From the NCBI RefSeq assembly GCF_026241335.1, contig NZ_JAPHAV010000001.1:992001-1056000 (forward strand): a stretch of DNA of 64,000 nucleotides, in the 5' to 3' direction. The notes beneath the pieces are model-generated. The model did not search any database and was not told where the DNA came from. It worked only from the letters and a program-made list of their open reading frames with translations. Positions 45,731 through 54,860 of the stretch are shown piece by piece. Each line of letters opens with the position of its first letter. Within the stretch, counting starts at the first letter, position 1. The translations under genes were made by a program, and so were the position numbers. This DNA comes from Ochrobactrum chromiisoli (GTDB lineage Bacteria > Pseudomonadota > Alphaproteobacteria > Rhizobiales > Rhizobiaceae).

Positions 45731-46930
45731 TCAGTTGTTGGCTTCTACGCCGATTTTGAGAAGCGGGATAATCTTCGTCGGATCAAGTGACGCTGTCGCA
45801 ACGATGGATGCAAAGCTGACCGACTGATCTGGAGATGCGCTGATTGTCAGCGATTTTGGATCGTCAAAATACTTTTCAGCCGCAGTCTTCAGCTGCTGGG
45901 CAAACTCTGGATTCTTGAGCTGTGTTGCCATCAGCGGCACCATCATTTTAAGCTGTTCACCAAGCGCTTTGCCGTCAGCGCCCTGCTGCTTGCCATAATA
46001 GTCGAGCAGCTTCTGGGTGAGAGTTTTATTGTCAAAGCGGATTGTCAGGTTCTTGAGGCTGAGCTGTTCAGCAAGGCCGAGAATCGCCAGACCGGCAGCA
46101 TCCTTATCGGCATCTGCATTGGTCATGTTCTGCTGGGTTTTCTGAACAGCTTCGAGGAAGGCAATATCATAGCCAGCAAGTGCACCGGTAATGTCAATTT
46201 TGCCTAAATCCGTTGCATTGATTTCAAACTGATCAAGGGATGCATCACCAGACTTCGGCGACCATGTACCTTTCGATGCGACCGAGCCATTGAAGGCGGT
46301 CATGTCGAGGGGCGCCAGCGGGTTCTTTTCATCATCTTTGAAGTTCGCATTTACACTGGCAATGTTCAGCGCATAATCGATTTTTTCGGAACGGTCGGCT
46401 GCATTCAGCGAAACTTCGAGGCCTTCGACGGTTGCCCCATCTTCACCTGGTGTTCCGAATGCCATTTCATCGATTTTCATCTTGTCGTAGAAAAGGATCT
46501 GGTTGAGTGCACCTTCAGCCTTTTCGGATGGAATCGAGACGTTTTCCATCGAGATGCCTTTGATGGAAACCTTGTCATTTTTGTTTGCTTCGCCAGCAGG
46601 GATGTCCATGTCAGGAACAGTGACTTTTTCAATGCTGTATCCGCCGTCTGCGGCGTCCTGTACATTTTCAAGCGTAACGTCGCCAACAGCCATTTCCTTG
46701 TCGGAAACCGTTGCAAGCTTGATCTTGGTCCCTTCAAGCACAATGTCAGAGCCATCTGCTTTGACATTGGTAAAGCTTAACGCGCCACCCTGCTTTGTGT
46801 AGAGTGCCTTGATGCGTTCAGCGACTGCATTCGCATCAGCAGCCATTGCTGCGCTGCCAAGAACGAGCGAGAGTGCCGTACTTGCCGCGAAGACGCGCGC
46901 GGCCTGCTTGCTAAGAACGAAAACCTGCAT
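45731..46930 (-). CDS. Large exported protein of unknown function
   Basis: A 399-residue protein starting after AGGAG. A signal peptide (VFAASTALSLVLGSAAMAAD) is cut near residue 31. The mature protein is acidic, Ala/Asp/Lys-rich and poor in Cys. It has regularly spaced beta-like segments (SDIVLEGTKIKLAT, SIKGISMENVSIPSEK, GQITITGALAGYD-like KIDITGALAGYD, LKNLTIRFDNKTL) and a C-terminal helical part. The alternating beta-strand pattern loosely recalls AsmA/DUF945-type envelope proteins, but I cannot place it with confidence. It stands alone between a strong terminator and the parC promoter region. Confidence 0.75.
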   Translation of the reverse strand: MQVFVLSKQAARVFAASTALSLVLGSAAMAADANAVAERIKALYTKQGGALSFTNVKADGSDIVLEGTKIKLATVSDKEMAVGDVTLENVQDAADGGYSIEKVTVPDMDIPAGEANKNDKVSIKGISMENVSIPSEKAEGALNQILFYDKMKIDEMAFGTPGEDGATVEGLEVSLNAADRSEKIDYALNIASVNANFKDDEKNPLAPLDMTAFNGSVASKGTWSPKSGDASLDQFEINATDLGKIDITGALAGYDIAFLEAVQKTQQNMTNADADKDAAGLAILGLAEQLSLKNLTIRFDNKTLTQKLLDYYGKQQGADGKALGEQLKMMVPLMATQLKNPEFAQQLKTAAEKYFDDPKSLTISASPDQSVSFASIVATASLDPTKIIPLLKIGVEANN

Positions 46931-47142
46931 TTATTGGCTCCTGATTATTGGGTAAAAATTCAAATGCCTACATAAGCTTTTACAAATGGAAAAACAGCCC
47001 GATTTGTTCATCCAATGATAGCTGTGGAGAAAATCACTACATTTTCTTTATAGGAGATCAATGACGGCATATTTACGACGAATGTACTGGATTGGTTCTC
47101 ATCTCTACTTGCTGACGAATCGCGCAATTGGTACGGATAGGC

Positions 47143-49455
47143 ATGGGTAAAAGTCTGATTCCGCCGGGTGACGGCGAAGAACACATCGAACGGGTTGATC
47201 TTAAGTCAGCTCTCGAGGAGCGCTATCTCGCTTATGCGCTGTCCACGATCATGCATCGTGCGCTGCCGGATGTGCGCGATGGCCTGAAGCCGGTGCATCG
47301 CCGCATCATGCATGCAATGCGTCTGCTGCGCCTCAATCCCGATCAGGCCTATGCGAAATGCGCGCGTATCGTTGGCGACGTGATGGGTAAATTCCACCCC
47401 CATGGCGACGCCTCGATTTACGATGCGCTTGTACGTCTGGCACAGGATTTTGCCGTGCGTTATCCGCTCGTGGACGGGCAGGGCAATTTCGGCAATATCG
47501 ACGGCGATAATGCGGCGGCCATGCGCTATACTGAAGCGCGTATGACCGAAGTGGCAACATTGCTGCTTGAAGGCATCAATGAAAATGCCATCGATTTCCG
47601 CCCGACCTATAATGAAGAGGACGAGGAACCCATCGTCCTTCCGGGCGCATTCCCGAACCTGCTGGCCAATGGCTCGGCCGGTATTGCGGTCGGCATGGCC
47701 ACCAATATTCCGCCGCATAATGTGGCGGAGCTTTGCTCATCGGCGCTGTATCTCATCAATCATCCCGACGCGAGTGTTGAGGAACTGATCACGTCACCTC
47801 AACAATGGGAAGAGTTGAAGAAGGAAGCGGAAAGCGATCCTGCGGCCCTTTTGAAGTGCAAGGTGCGGGGTCCCGATTTCCCAACCGGCGGTATTCTGGT
47901 CGAAGATCATGCCAATATTGTCGAAGCCTATCGCACCGGGCGTGGTTCTTTCCGCGCACGCGCACGCTGGGAGAAGGAAGAAGGCAATCGCGGAACCTGG
48001 GTGATTGTTGTCACTGAGATTCCATATCAGGTTCAGAAGTCGCGCCTGATCGAGAAGATTGCGGAATTGCTTCTGGCCAAGAAGTTGCCGCTGCTCGACG
48101 ATATTCGCGATGAGTCTGCGGAAGATATCCGCATTGTTCTTGAACCGAAGAACCGCACGGTTGATCCTGAGTTGCTGATGGAATCGCTGTTCAAGCTGAC
48201 CGAGCTTGAGAACCGCGTTTCGCTCAACATGAACGTGCTTTCGCATGGTAAGGTGCCGAATGTTCTGTCACTGGGCGGCGTGCTCAGGGAATGGCTTGAA
48301 CACCGCAAGGAAGTGCTGGTTCGCCGCTCTGAATATCGTCTGGCAGAAATTGAGAAGCGACTGGAAATCCTTGGCGGTTTGTTGATTGCTTATCTCAATC
48401 TTGATGAAGTTATCCGCATCATCCGTGAGGAGGATGAACCGAAGCAGGAGCTGATCCGAACCTTTGAGTTGACGGATAATCAGGCCGAAGCGATCCTCAA
48501 TATGCGCTTGCGCTCTTTGCGCAAGCTTGAAGAATTTGAAATCCGCAAAGAATTCGACGGTCTGACCGCTGAGAAGACGGATATTGAAGGCCTGCTGGCT
48601 TCGGGCACACGCCAGTGGAAAAAGATCAGCGCTGAGATCAAAGCCGTCCGCGAGAAATTTGGACCGGCAACCAAACTGGGCAAGCGTCGCAGCACCTTTG
48701 CTGAAGCGCCGACACATGATCTTGAAGACATTCATCAAGCGATGATTGAGCGTGAGCCAGTCACAATAGTCGTGTCTGAAAAGGGCTGGTTGCGCGCGAT
48801 GAAGGGCCATATGGCCGATTTCTCGACGCTCTCGTTTAAGGAAGGCGATAAACTCAAGCTCGCATTCCATGCGGAAACGACGGACAAGCTTCTGTTCTTC
48901 ACGACAGGTGGCAAATTCTTCACCATTGGTGCGAACACGCTTCCGGGCGGTCGCGGCCATGGCGAACCGATCCGCATCCTCGTTGATATGGAAAATGATC
49001 AGGATATCCTGACCGCCTTTGTCCATGATCCGCAAGCCAAGCTTTTGCTCGTATCACATGAAGGCAATGGCTTCATCGTGTCTGAGAATGAAGCGGTCGC
49101 CAATACCCGCAAGGGTAAGCAGGTGATGAATGTGAAGGCGCCGGATGAAGCCAAGCTTTGCCAGCGCATTTCGGGTGATCACATTGCCGTCGTGGGCGAG
49201 AACCGGAAGATGGTTGTCTTCCCGCTTTCGGAAATCCCGGAAATGACACGCGGCAAGGGCGTTCGTTTGCAGAAATATAAGGATGGCGGCGTGTCCGATG
49301 TCCGCACTTTCGCAATCGCTGATGGCCTGTCATGGCAGGATTCGGCAGATCGTACTTTCAATCGCAGCAAGGAAGAACTTGTTGAGTGGATTGCAGCGCG
49401 CGCTTCCGCAGGGCGTCTTGTTCCAAAGGGTTTCCCGCGTTCGGGCAAGTTTTAA
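47143..49455 (+). CDS. parC: DNA topoisomerase IV subunit A
   Basis: About 770 residues. The type IIA breakage-reunion domain contains the start [20 protein letters not shown], the quinolone-determining region [19 protein letters not shown] and the catalytic Tyr in [11 protein letters not shown]. The Ser equivalent of the fluoroquinolone site is an Ala in GDASIYDA, as seen, although its effect is not claimed. The C-terminal domain is a short set of beta-pinwheel blades, which fits ParC rather than GyrA (no GyrA box). It decatenates chromosomes together with ParE. Confidence 0.93.
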   Translation: MGKSLIPPGDGEEHIERVDLKSALEERYLAYALSTIMHRALPDVRDGLKPVHRRIMHAMRLLRLNPDQAYAKCARIVGDVMGKFHPHGDASIYDALVRLAQDFAVRYPLVDGQGNFGNIDGDNAAAMRYTEARMTEVATLLLEGINENAIDFRPTYNEEDEEPIVLPGAFPNLLANGSAGIAVGMATNIPPHNVAELCSSALYLINHPDASVEELITSPQQWEELKKEAESDPAALLKCKVRGPDFPTGGILVEDHANIVEAYRTGRGSFRARARWEKEEGNRGTWVIVVTEIPYQVQKSRLIEKIAELLLAKKLPLLDDIRDESAEDIRIVLEPKNRTVDPELLMESLFKLTELENRVSLNMNVLSHGKVPNVLSLGGVLREWLEHRKEVLVRRSEYRLAEIEKRLEILGGLLIAYLNLDEVIRIIREEDEPKQELIRTFELTDNQAEAILNMRLRSLRKLEEFEIRKEFDGLTAEKTDIEGLLASGTRQWKKISAEIKAVREKFGPATKLGKRRSTFAEAPTHDLEDIHQAMIEREPVTIVVSEKGWLRAMKGHMADFSTLSFKEGDKLKLAFHAETTDKLLFFTTGGKFFTIGANTLPGGRGHGEPIRILVDMENDQDILTAFVHDPQAKLLLVSHEGNGFIVSENEAVANTRKGKQVMNVKAPDEAKLCQRISGDHIAVVGENRKMVVFPLSEIPEMTRGKGVRLQKYKDGGVSDVRTFAIADGLSWQDSADRTFNRSKEELVEWIAARASAGRLVPKGFPRSGKF

Positions 49456-49486
49456 AATAAAGGCGGCCTGTGCCGCCCTTATTGTT
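49456..49486. terminator. Weak bidirectional hairpin between parC and bpt
   Basis: GGCGGC/GCCGCC stem with short A/T flanks (AATAAAGGCGGC ... GCCGCCCTTATT). It lies between two convergent stops. The stem is interrupted and the T-run is short. Confidence 0.5.
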
Positions 49487-49487
49487 T

Positions 49488-50237
49488 CTAACCCTCAAAT
49501 TTCTGCCAGCCGCGTGGGCTAAGATGCTCTTGCGGCCTGAAGCGCGTCTTATATTGCATCTTGCGCGATCCCTCGACCCAATAGCCAAGATAGACGTAGG
49601 GAAGGCCAGCCGTGCGTGCACGCTGGATATGATCGAGGATCATGAAAGTTCCGAGCGAACGCTCATGCATATGCGGCGTGAAAAAGGAATAGACCATCGA
49701 CAGGCCATCCGCCATCACGTCAGTGAGCGCTACCGCGATCAGCTCTCCATCGCCCTTGGCACTGATAAAACTGTCCGGCCCGCGTCTGCGGTATTCGATA
49801 ATCTGCGTGTTGACATGGGTGTCTTCGACCATCATCGCATAATCGAGTACCGTCATATCGGACATGCCACCTGAATGGTGACGGGCATCCAGGTAGTCAC
49901 GGAAAAGGGCATATTGCTCTGTGCTTGGTTGGGCGTTGTGCTGGCGACCAATCAGATCACGATTCTGATTCCAGACCCGGCGCATACTGCGGTTCATTTC
50001 GAATTCGCCCGTCAGAATGCGCACCGAAACACAGGCGCGGCAAAGCTCGCAGGCTGGGCGATAAGCAATATTCTGTGAGCGGCGAAAACCACCCTGTGTC
50101 AGCAGGTCATTGATTTCGTTGGCCTTATCACCCACAAGATGTGTGAAGACCTTCCGCTCCATCTGGCCGTCAAGATAGGGGCAGGGCGATGGAGCCGTTA
50201 AGAAAAACTGCGGAGACTGTTGCGGTTGATGGGTCAT
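49488..50237 (-). CDS. bpt: Aspartate/glutamate leucyltransferase Bpt
   Basis: About 249 residues. It transfers leucine from Leu-tRNA to N-terminal Asp or Glu, marking proteins for the ClpS/ClpAP N-degron pathway. Family signs are [20 protein letters not shown] (the CPYL motif), [16 protein letters not shown] with the conserved cysteines, and [20 protein letters not shown] near the C-terminus. I start at the ATG at 50237, preceded by GGATATTGG. It was formerly annotated as arginyltransferase. Confidence 0.93.
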   Translation of the reverse strand: MTHQPQQSPQFFLTAPSPCPYLDGQMERKVFTHLVGDKANEINDLLTQGGFRRSQNIAYRPACELCRACVSVRILTGEFEMNRSMRRVWNQNRDLIGRQHNAQPSTEQYALFRDYLDARHHSGGMSDMTVLDYAMMVEDTHVNTQIIEYRRRGPDSFISAKGDGELIAVALTDVMADGLSMVYSFFTPHMHERSLGTFMILDHIQRARTAGLPYVYLGYWVEGSRKMQYKTRFRPQEHLSPRGWQKFEG

Positions 50238-50350
50238 CCAATATCCACGAAACGGCAATGCCGAACCATCTATTCTGCTTTAAAGATTGAGCCGGCTGTC
50301 CAAAACGTCAATAGACATTTTGTGCAGCCGACCCTGAATTTTTTTGATGA

Positions 50351-50821
50351 TTAACGATCCGAACGGATAACTGCAGTTCCAAGCAACAGGTCATGCACGG
50401 TGCGCTTACGGTCAATCACCAGTGTCGCGAGCAGGATCAGTGGTGTAAGAACGACATTTAAACCCCAGAAAAGAACCGTGTGAACCACTGCAAGCATTGG
50501 ATCGACGCTCCCGCCCTCAAGGCGCACCAGTTTGATGTTCATCATCTGCATGCCCTTTGTGGCCTGCTGAGGTCCGCCCAGCGTGCGCGATACATATAGC
50601 AGCGCGACGATCGGGAACATGAACGCATAAAGCGCCCACCCCAGTGAAAGCGTTATGATGCCCAGAACGAAAATCACGATTGCAGCCGGAATGCATAAAA
50701 GAAAGACAATGAGATAGTCGATCAGAAAAGCCATAATGCGGCGTGTGCGCACGCCTTCAAAAAAAGCGCGGCTTTCAAAACGCGGGCCCATGATTTCGCC
50801 GTGCAGAATATTGTCGGACAT
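50351..50821 (-). CDS. RDD family membrane protein
   Basis: About 156 residues from the ATG after GGAAGGAAAA. The RDD domain shows the Arg followed by two Asp-type residues (RTRRIMAFLIDYLIVFLLC), then three more hydrophobic helices (SLGWALYAFMFPIVALLYVS) and the C-terminal RKRTVHDLLLGTAVI. The family's function is not established. It lies between bpt and hemB on the same strand. Confidence 0.85.
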   Translation of the reverse strand: MSDNILHGEIMGPRFESRAFFEGVRTRRIMAFLIDYLIVFLLCIPAAIVIFVLGIITLSLGWALYAFMFPIVALLYVSRTLGGPQQATKGMQMMNIKLVRLEGGSVDPMLAVVHTVLFWGLNVVLTPLILLATLVIDRKRTVHDLLLGTAVIRSDR

Positions 50822-50943
50822 TTTTCCTTCCAGTCCTTGTAAAGACACGTCCGGGAACAGCCGTCCGCTGTTCCGCCCAATGCGGAACAGTTTCAAGGTG
50901 GTGTACGAAGCTGGCTATTTCAAGGAAATAATATTTCGACCTG

Positions 50944-51993
50944 TCAGCGCTGACTGTTCAGCTTTTCGGCAACATCAAGTGCAAAATAGGTCAGAATGCC
51001 ATCACAGCCTGCGCGTTTGAATGCCAGCAGGCTTTCCATGATAACTTTTTCTTCGTCAATCCAGCCATTCATGCCGGCCGCTTTGATCATCGAATATTCG
51101 CCTGATACCTGATAGGCATAAGTCGGCAGGCGGAATGTGCTCTTGAGGCGATGGATGATGTCGAGATAAGGCATTCCAGGCTTGACCATCAGCATGTCTG
51201 CGCCTTCAGCCACATCCTGTTCAGCCTCGCGCACCGCTTCGTCAGGGTTTGCAGGATCAATATAATAGGTCTTCTTGTCGCCTTTCAGCAGACCGGCGGT
51301 CCCGATTGCATCGCGGTATGGTCCATAGAAGGCGGATGCGAATTTTGTTGCATAGGACATGATGGGCACATGGTGGAAGCCATGGGCATCCAGCGCCTGA
51401 CGAATAGCGCCGATCCGTCCGTCCATCATATCGGACGGTGCGATAATATCGGCACCGGCTTCGGCCTGGGCAAGCGCGCCGCGAACGATCATTGCAACCG
51501 ATTCATCATTGATGATCTCACCATCCCGCAACACACCGTCATGGCCATGCGTTGTGAACGGATCGAGTGCTGCATCGGTAATGATGCCGATTTCCGGTAC
51601 TTCTTTTTTGATCGCACGCACGGCGCTATTGATCAGATTGTCGGGGCTTGCGACGAAAGCACCATCTTCTGTTTTGACTTCCGCTTTTTCGCGCGGGAAA
51701 GGGGCAATCGCCGGAATACCGAGCTTGGCGGCTTTCTCGGCCATGCGTACAGCCATATCCACTGAATAGCGTTCAAGTCCCGGCATCGCGTCCACTGGTT
51801 CGCGGACATTGGTTCCGCAAGTCAGGAAAAATGGCAGGACCAGATCATCGACCGTCAGATGTGTTTCCTGCACCAGTCTGCGCGACCAGTCAGCCTTGCG
51901 CATTCGGCGCAGACGACGACTTTGCGTCACATCATCGACGTGAGCAGAAATGTTGGCAGAAGAAATGTTGGACAAACGATCAGTCATATACAT
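50944..51993 (-). CDS. hemB: Delta-aminolevulinic acid dehydratase (porphobilinogen synthase)
   Basis: A 347-349-residue enzyme of tetrapyrrole synthesis that joins two ALA into porphobilinogen. It shows the Schiff-base lysines in SYATKFASAFYGPYRDA and DMLMVKPGMPYLD, the metal region DALDPFTTHGHDG and APSDMMDGRI. The zinc-type cysteine cluster is replaced by Asp, so this is a Mg-type enzyme as in other alphaproteobacteria. Two in-frame ATGs (51993, 51987) are possible starts. Confidence 0.96.
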   Translation of the reverse strand: MYMTDRLSNISSANISAHVDDVTQSRRLRRMRKADWSRRLVQETHLTVDDLVLPFFLTCGTNVREPVDAMPGLERYSVDMAVRMAEKAAKLGIPAIAPFPREKAEVKTEDGAFVASPDNLINSAVRAIKKEVPEIGIITDAALDPFTTHGHDGVLRDGEIINDESVAMIVRGALAQAEAGADIIAPSDMMDGRIGAIRQALDAHGFHHVPIMSYATKFASAFYGPYRDAIGTAGLLKGDKKTYYIDPANPDEAVREAEQDVAEGADMLMVKPGMPYLDIIHRLKSTFRLPTYAYQVSGEYSMIKAAGMNGWIDEEKVIMESLLAFKRAGCDGILTYFALDVAEKLNSQR

Positions 51994-52138
51994 GTTCCCG
52001 AGAGAAGAAAGCTTGGGAATCTAACGGTTCGGAAGCTTGTTATCAGATGGGCACGGTTTATCACGGGAAAAGTGGCTAAACCAAGCACAATGGCCTGTGC
52101 AGGATTGACGCGGGGCGTTTCACTTTCTACCCATTAAA

Positions 52139-52184
52139 GCATTTCCAGCAAAAGTGCGTAGCGGTTTTGCGTCGGATAATGCGT
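52139..52184. repeat. Short palindromic repeat, family A, copy 3
   Basis: GCATTTCCAGCAAAAGTGCG through AATGCGT. It differs from the 27443 copies at a few positions, including TAGCGG for CAGCGG and TCGGATAATGCG at the end. Confidence 0.8.
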
Positions 52185-52195
52185 GAGTGAAAAAT

Positions 52196-52250
52196 CATTT
52201 CCAGCAAAAGTGCGTAGCGGCTTTGCGCAGGTTGTAGCGGTTTTGCGTAA
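52196..52250. repeat. Rearranged family A repeat, copy 4
   Basis: Starts CATTTCCAGCAAAAGTGCG but carries the central GTAGCGG-TTTGCG core twice (GCGGCTTTGCG, then GCGGTTTTGCG), so it looks internally duplicated. Confidence 0.65.
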
Positions 52251-52319
52251 GAAAGAATGGTTAAAGTGGTTTCAGCGATTCAGTCATGACGGGAGTCGCT
52301 TTGGTCATAGGGGAGAGAC

Positions 52320-53372
52320 ATGATGCAAATCGATTTCGGTGGTGGCAGTGAAATCAGCTTTGAGCGCAAGGGAAAAGCGGGGCTGGTGAAACTGACGCGC
52401 ACATCCGCGCTCAATGCTCTGACGCATAAAATGATTCTCGCCCTCGACCGCGCTTTGCAGGCCTGGGCAACAGACCCGGATGTCGCCTGCGTTATTATCG
52501 AAGGCGAAGGCCGCGCCTTCTGTGCAGGCGGCGACGTTGTTGCAGCCTATAAAGCAGGACGCGAAGGCACACCCGCCTTTGACTTTTTCCGTGATGAGTA
52601 TCGACTGAATGCCCGCATCGGACGTTTTCCAAAGCCGTATATCTCGCTGCTTAATGGCATTGTGATGGGTGGTGGCGCTGGTATTTCGGTTCATGGTTCG
52701 CACCGGATCGTGACGGAAAACACGCTTTTTGCAATGCCTGAAACCGGCATTGGTTTCTTCCCGGATGTGGGTGGAAGTGCCTTCCTGCCGCATCTTCATG
52801 ACAATTTTGGCTATTATCTTGCGCTCACCGGCAACCGCATTCGCTGGGGCGACTGCCTGCAAAGCGGTATCGCGACCCATGCGGTGGCTGCCAGTGATCT
52901 CGAAGACCTTCGCGACGATCTCATTGCCAAAGCCGATGTCGATGCAGCTTTGGCGCGTGTGCAGTACCCGGATTTTGAGACCACGCCCGAAACCCGCAAA
53001 ATCATTGCGGAGAGTTTTGAACACGCAACGCTTGCCGAATGCCTCAACGCTTTGGAAAAAGCCGCAGCCGCAGGCAGTAAACCTGCAACGGATATTCTCA
53101 ACGTCATTGCCACACGTTCGCCAACCAGTGTGGCTGTCACATTCCGCCAGATTGCTGATGGTCGAGCGCTGAAACTTGATGATTGCATGCGCATGGAATA
53201 CCGCATTGCATCGCGTATGCTGGCTGAGCATGATTTTTATGAGGGTGTGCGTGCTGTGCTGATCGATAAGGATGGCGCGCCAGTCTGGAAGCCGGCTTCA
53301 ATCGATGAAGTAAAGCCGGAAATGGTCAATGCGTATTTTGCTAATCTTGGCGAGAGGGAACTAAGCTTTTGA
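52320..53372 (+). CDS. Enoyl-CoA hydratase/isomerase family protein, 3-hydroxyisobutyryl-CoA hydrolase type
   Basis: A 350-residue crotonase-fold protein with a GGGGAGAG ribosome site. VIIEGEGRAFCAGGDVVAAY is the oxyanion-hole region, GIVMGGGAGISVHGSHRIV the second, and MPETGIGFFPDVGGSAFLPH the conserved glutamate block of HIBYL-CoA hydrolases. Length and the long C-terminal helical part (about 150 residues) fit this type rather than simple hydratases. Role: hydrolysis of 3-hydroxyisobutyryl-CoA in valine breakdown. It is followed by the DUF6163 gene, with stop and start sharing bases (TGATG). Confidence 0.87.
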   Translation: MMQIDFGGGSEISFERKGKAGLVKLTRTSALNALTHKMILALDRALQAWATDPDVACVIIEGEGRAFCAGGDVVAAYKAGREGTPAFDFFRDEYRLNARIGRFPKPYISLLNGIVMGGGAGISVHGSHRIVTENTLFAMPETGIGFFPDVGGSAFLPHLHDNFGYYLALTGNRIRWGDCLQSGIATHAVAASDLEDLRDDLIAKADVDAALARVQYPDFETTPETRKIIAESFEHATLAECLNALEKAAAAGSKPATDILNVIATRSPTSVAVTFRQIADGRALKLDDCMRMEYRIASRMLAEHDFYEGVRAVLIDKDGAPVWKPASIDEVKPEMVNAYFANLGERELSF

Positions 53373-53806
53373 TGCGCCAGGATGAACTGCACCAGCATAG
53401 ACAAATCAGCGGCACCGAATGGTCCTTTGTGTGGTTTATAAGGATGATTGCACTCGTCGCTCTTGCGAGCGGCGTTTATTATTGGATTAAACTTATTGGG
53501 GTTCAGCCGGGCTTGCTGTGGCGTTTCGATCTCATGCCATGGCAATGGCAGACCGCGACCGTTGCACTTGCGCTGCTCTTGCCAGTCGCGGCGACCGGTC
53601 TGTGGATGCGCGCGCCATGGGGGCCGGTCTTGTGGTTTATCGCAGCATTTGGCGAAATCGCCATCTATTCAGTTTTTGCACGCGACTTTGAATACAGGCC
53701 TGTGACGGTGGGCTTTAACGTTGTCTGCATCCTTATTTATATTGTTTTCCGTGTGCTGCTTTTCCTTGAAAAAAGACAGCAATCCCGCATCGGCCTTATC
53801 AGCTGA
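53372..53806 (+). CDS. DUF6163 family membrane protein
   Basis: About 144 residues with four hydrophobic helices (FIRMIALVALASGVYYWIKL, ATVALALLLPVAATGLWMRA, PWGPVLWFIAAFGEIAIYSV, GFNVVCILIYIVFRVLLFL) and short polar ends. The helix spacing and the WxAPWGPVLWF segment match DUF6163, a family of unknown function in Rhizobiales. The ATG at 53372 overlaps the upstream stop, so the two are probably co-translated. Confidence 0.85.
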   Translation: MRQDELHQHRQISGTEWSFVWFIRMIALVALASGVYYWIKLIGVQPGLLWRFDLMPWQWQTATVALALLLPVAATGLWMRAPWGPVLWFIAAFGEIAIYSVFARDFEYRPVTVGFNVVCILIYIVFRVLLFLEKRQQSRIGLIS

Positions 53807-53997
53807 AAGAGCCAATCAGTAACACAACGTTAAGCCTGAAATTGCATTTCTCTTGGTAAGCTACTGTTAAGGCTGACTTTTAATTCGAATTTTATGCATC
53901 GCATCTAAAGTCCTCTCAAGAACGGTGAGAAAATACACCGGACCAACAGGAAGAGAGCAGCCTCATGCAAGGTTGCTCCGACAGAGAGGCAAAAGAA

Positions 53998-54513
53998 ATG
54001 AACAATGCACAACATAGAATGGATGCATCTGCTCCGCTTTTGAATCCCGAAGCAGCTCTCCGCACACTTTATCTCGAAGCATTGCAATTGGTTGAGCGTC
54101 TGCACCGTCGTCTGCTTGATGTGATCAAGGACGAATTTGATCGCAATGGCCGCAACGACCTCAATGCAACGCAGGCGCTGCTCCTGTTTAACATCGGCAA
54201 TTCTGAACTCACCGCCGGTGAATTGCGTTCGCGCGGCTACTATCTCGGTTCCAATGTTTCCTACAATCTGAAGAAACTGGTCGATATGGGCTTTATTCAT
54301 CATGAGCGCTCAAGCACCGACCGTCGCTCGGTTCGGGTTAGCCTGACGGATAAGGGCAATGAAATTGCCGACCAGGTGCAGTCGCTTTATCAGCGCCACA
54401 TTGCGTCCATTGAGCAGGTCGGCGGCATTCAGGTTGAAGAGTTTACAGCTATGAACCGTTCTCTGCAGCGGCTTGATCGCTTTTGGAACGACAGCATCGC
54501 CTACAGGCTCTGA
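53998..54513 (+). CDS. ldtR: MarR-family transcriptional regulator LdtR
   Basis: 171 residues. A winged-helix domain (LYLEALQLVERLHRRLLDVI, then NATQALLLFNIGNSELTAGE, RGYYLGSNVSYNLKKLVDMG, and the wing HHERSSTDRRSVRVSLTDKG) fits MarR/LdtR. Named relatives in Liberibacter and Sinorhizobium control an L,D-transpeptidase gene, and one lies 348 bases downstream here. The start at the ATG after AGAGAGGCAAAAG is preferred over one 33 bases upstream. Confidence 0.9.
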   Translation: MNNAQHRMDASAPLLNPEAALRTLYLEALQLVERLHRRLLDVIKDEFDRNGRNDLNATQALLLFNIGNSELTAGELRSRGYYLGSNVSYNLKKLVDMGFIHHERSSTDRRSVRVSLTDKGNEIADQVQSLYQRHIASIEQVGGIQVEEFTAMNRSLQRLDRFWNDSIAYRL

Positions 54514-54860
54514 TCAGGGCATAAGTCCTGTGAGATCAAAGCGCGTTCATGTTGCAGAACGGTCACAATCAGTAGAGTTCATTCGTTGATCTTTATAATA
54601 GCGAGCTATTTAAGTCGCACCGGCCTTGAATTCCCGGCATTGCGACATGATTAAGCCATAAAAACCGCTTTTAGAGCATTTCCAGCAAAAGTGCGAAGCG
54701 GTTTTGCGTGGGGTAATGCCTGAAAACAAACACATAGAGCATGTTTAATGGTTCAGTCAAAACAGGAACTGCTCTAGCCGATCTTTACAGCGCATTATCT
54801 GGGGTTGTTTTCGGATACACGTGTCCGGATTAAACTGATTAGCTTCTTGGGACAAAGAAC
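54514..54860. other. Intergenic region between ldtR and ldtP
   Basis: 347 bases. It holds a family-A repeat inside a larger element bounded by TAGAGCA ... TGCTCTA inverted ends (about 54672-54778). The ldtP promoter is expected downstream of it; an LdtR operator cannot be certified. Confidence 0.5.
54676..54720. repeat. Short palindromic repeat, family A, copy 5
   Basis: GCATTTCCAGCAAAAGTGCG through GTAATGCC, with a changed 3' half (GTGGGGTAATGCC) relative to the copies at 27443. Confidence 0.75.

Larger units (their letters stand above)
51994..52319. other. Gap with repeats between hemB and the HIBYL-CoA hydrolase gene
   Basis: 326 bases with divergent genes at both ends. It holds family-A repeats (52139 and 52196). 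I see no gene in it. Confidence 0.6.
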
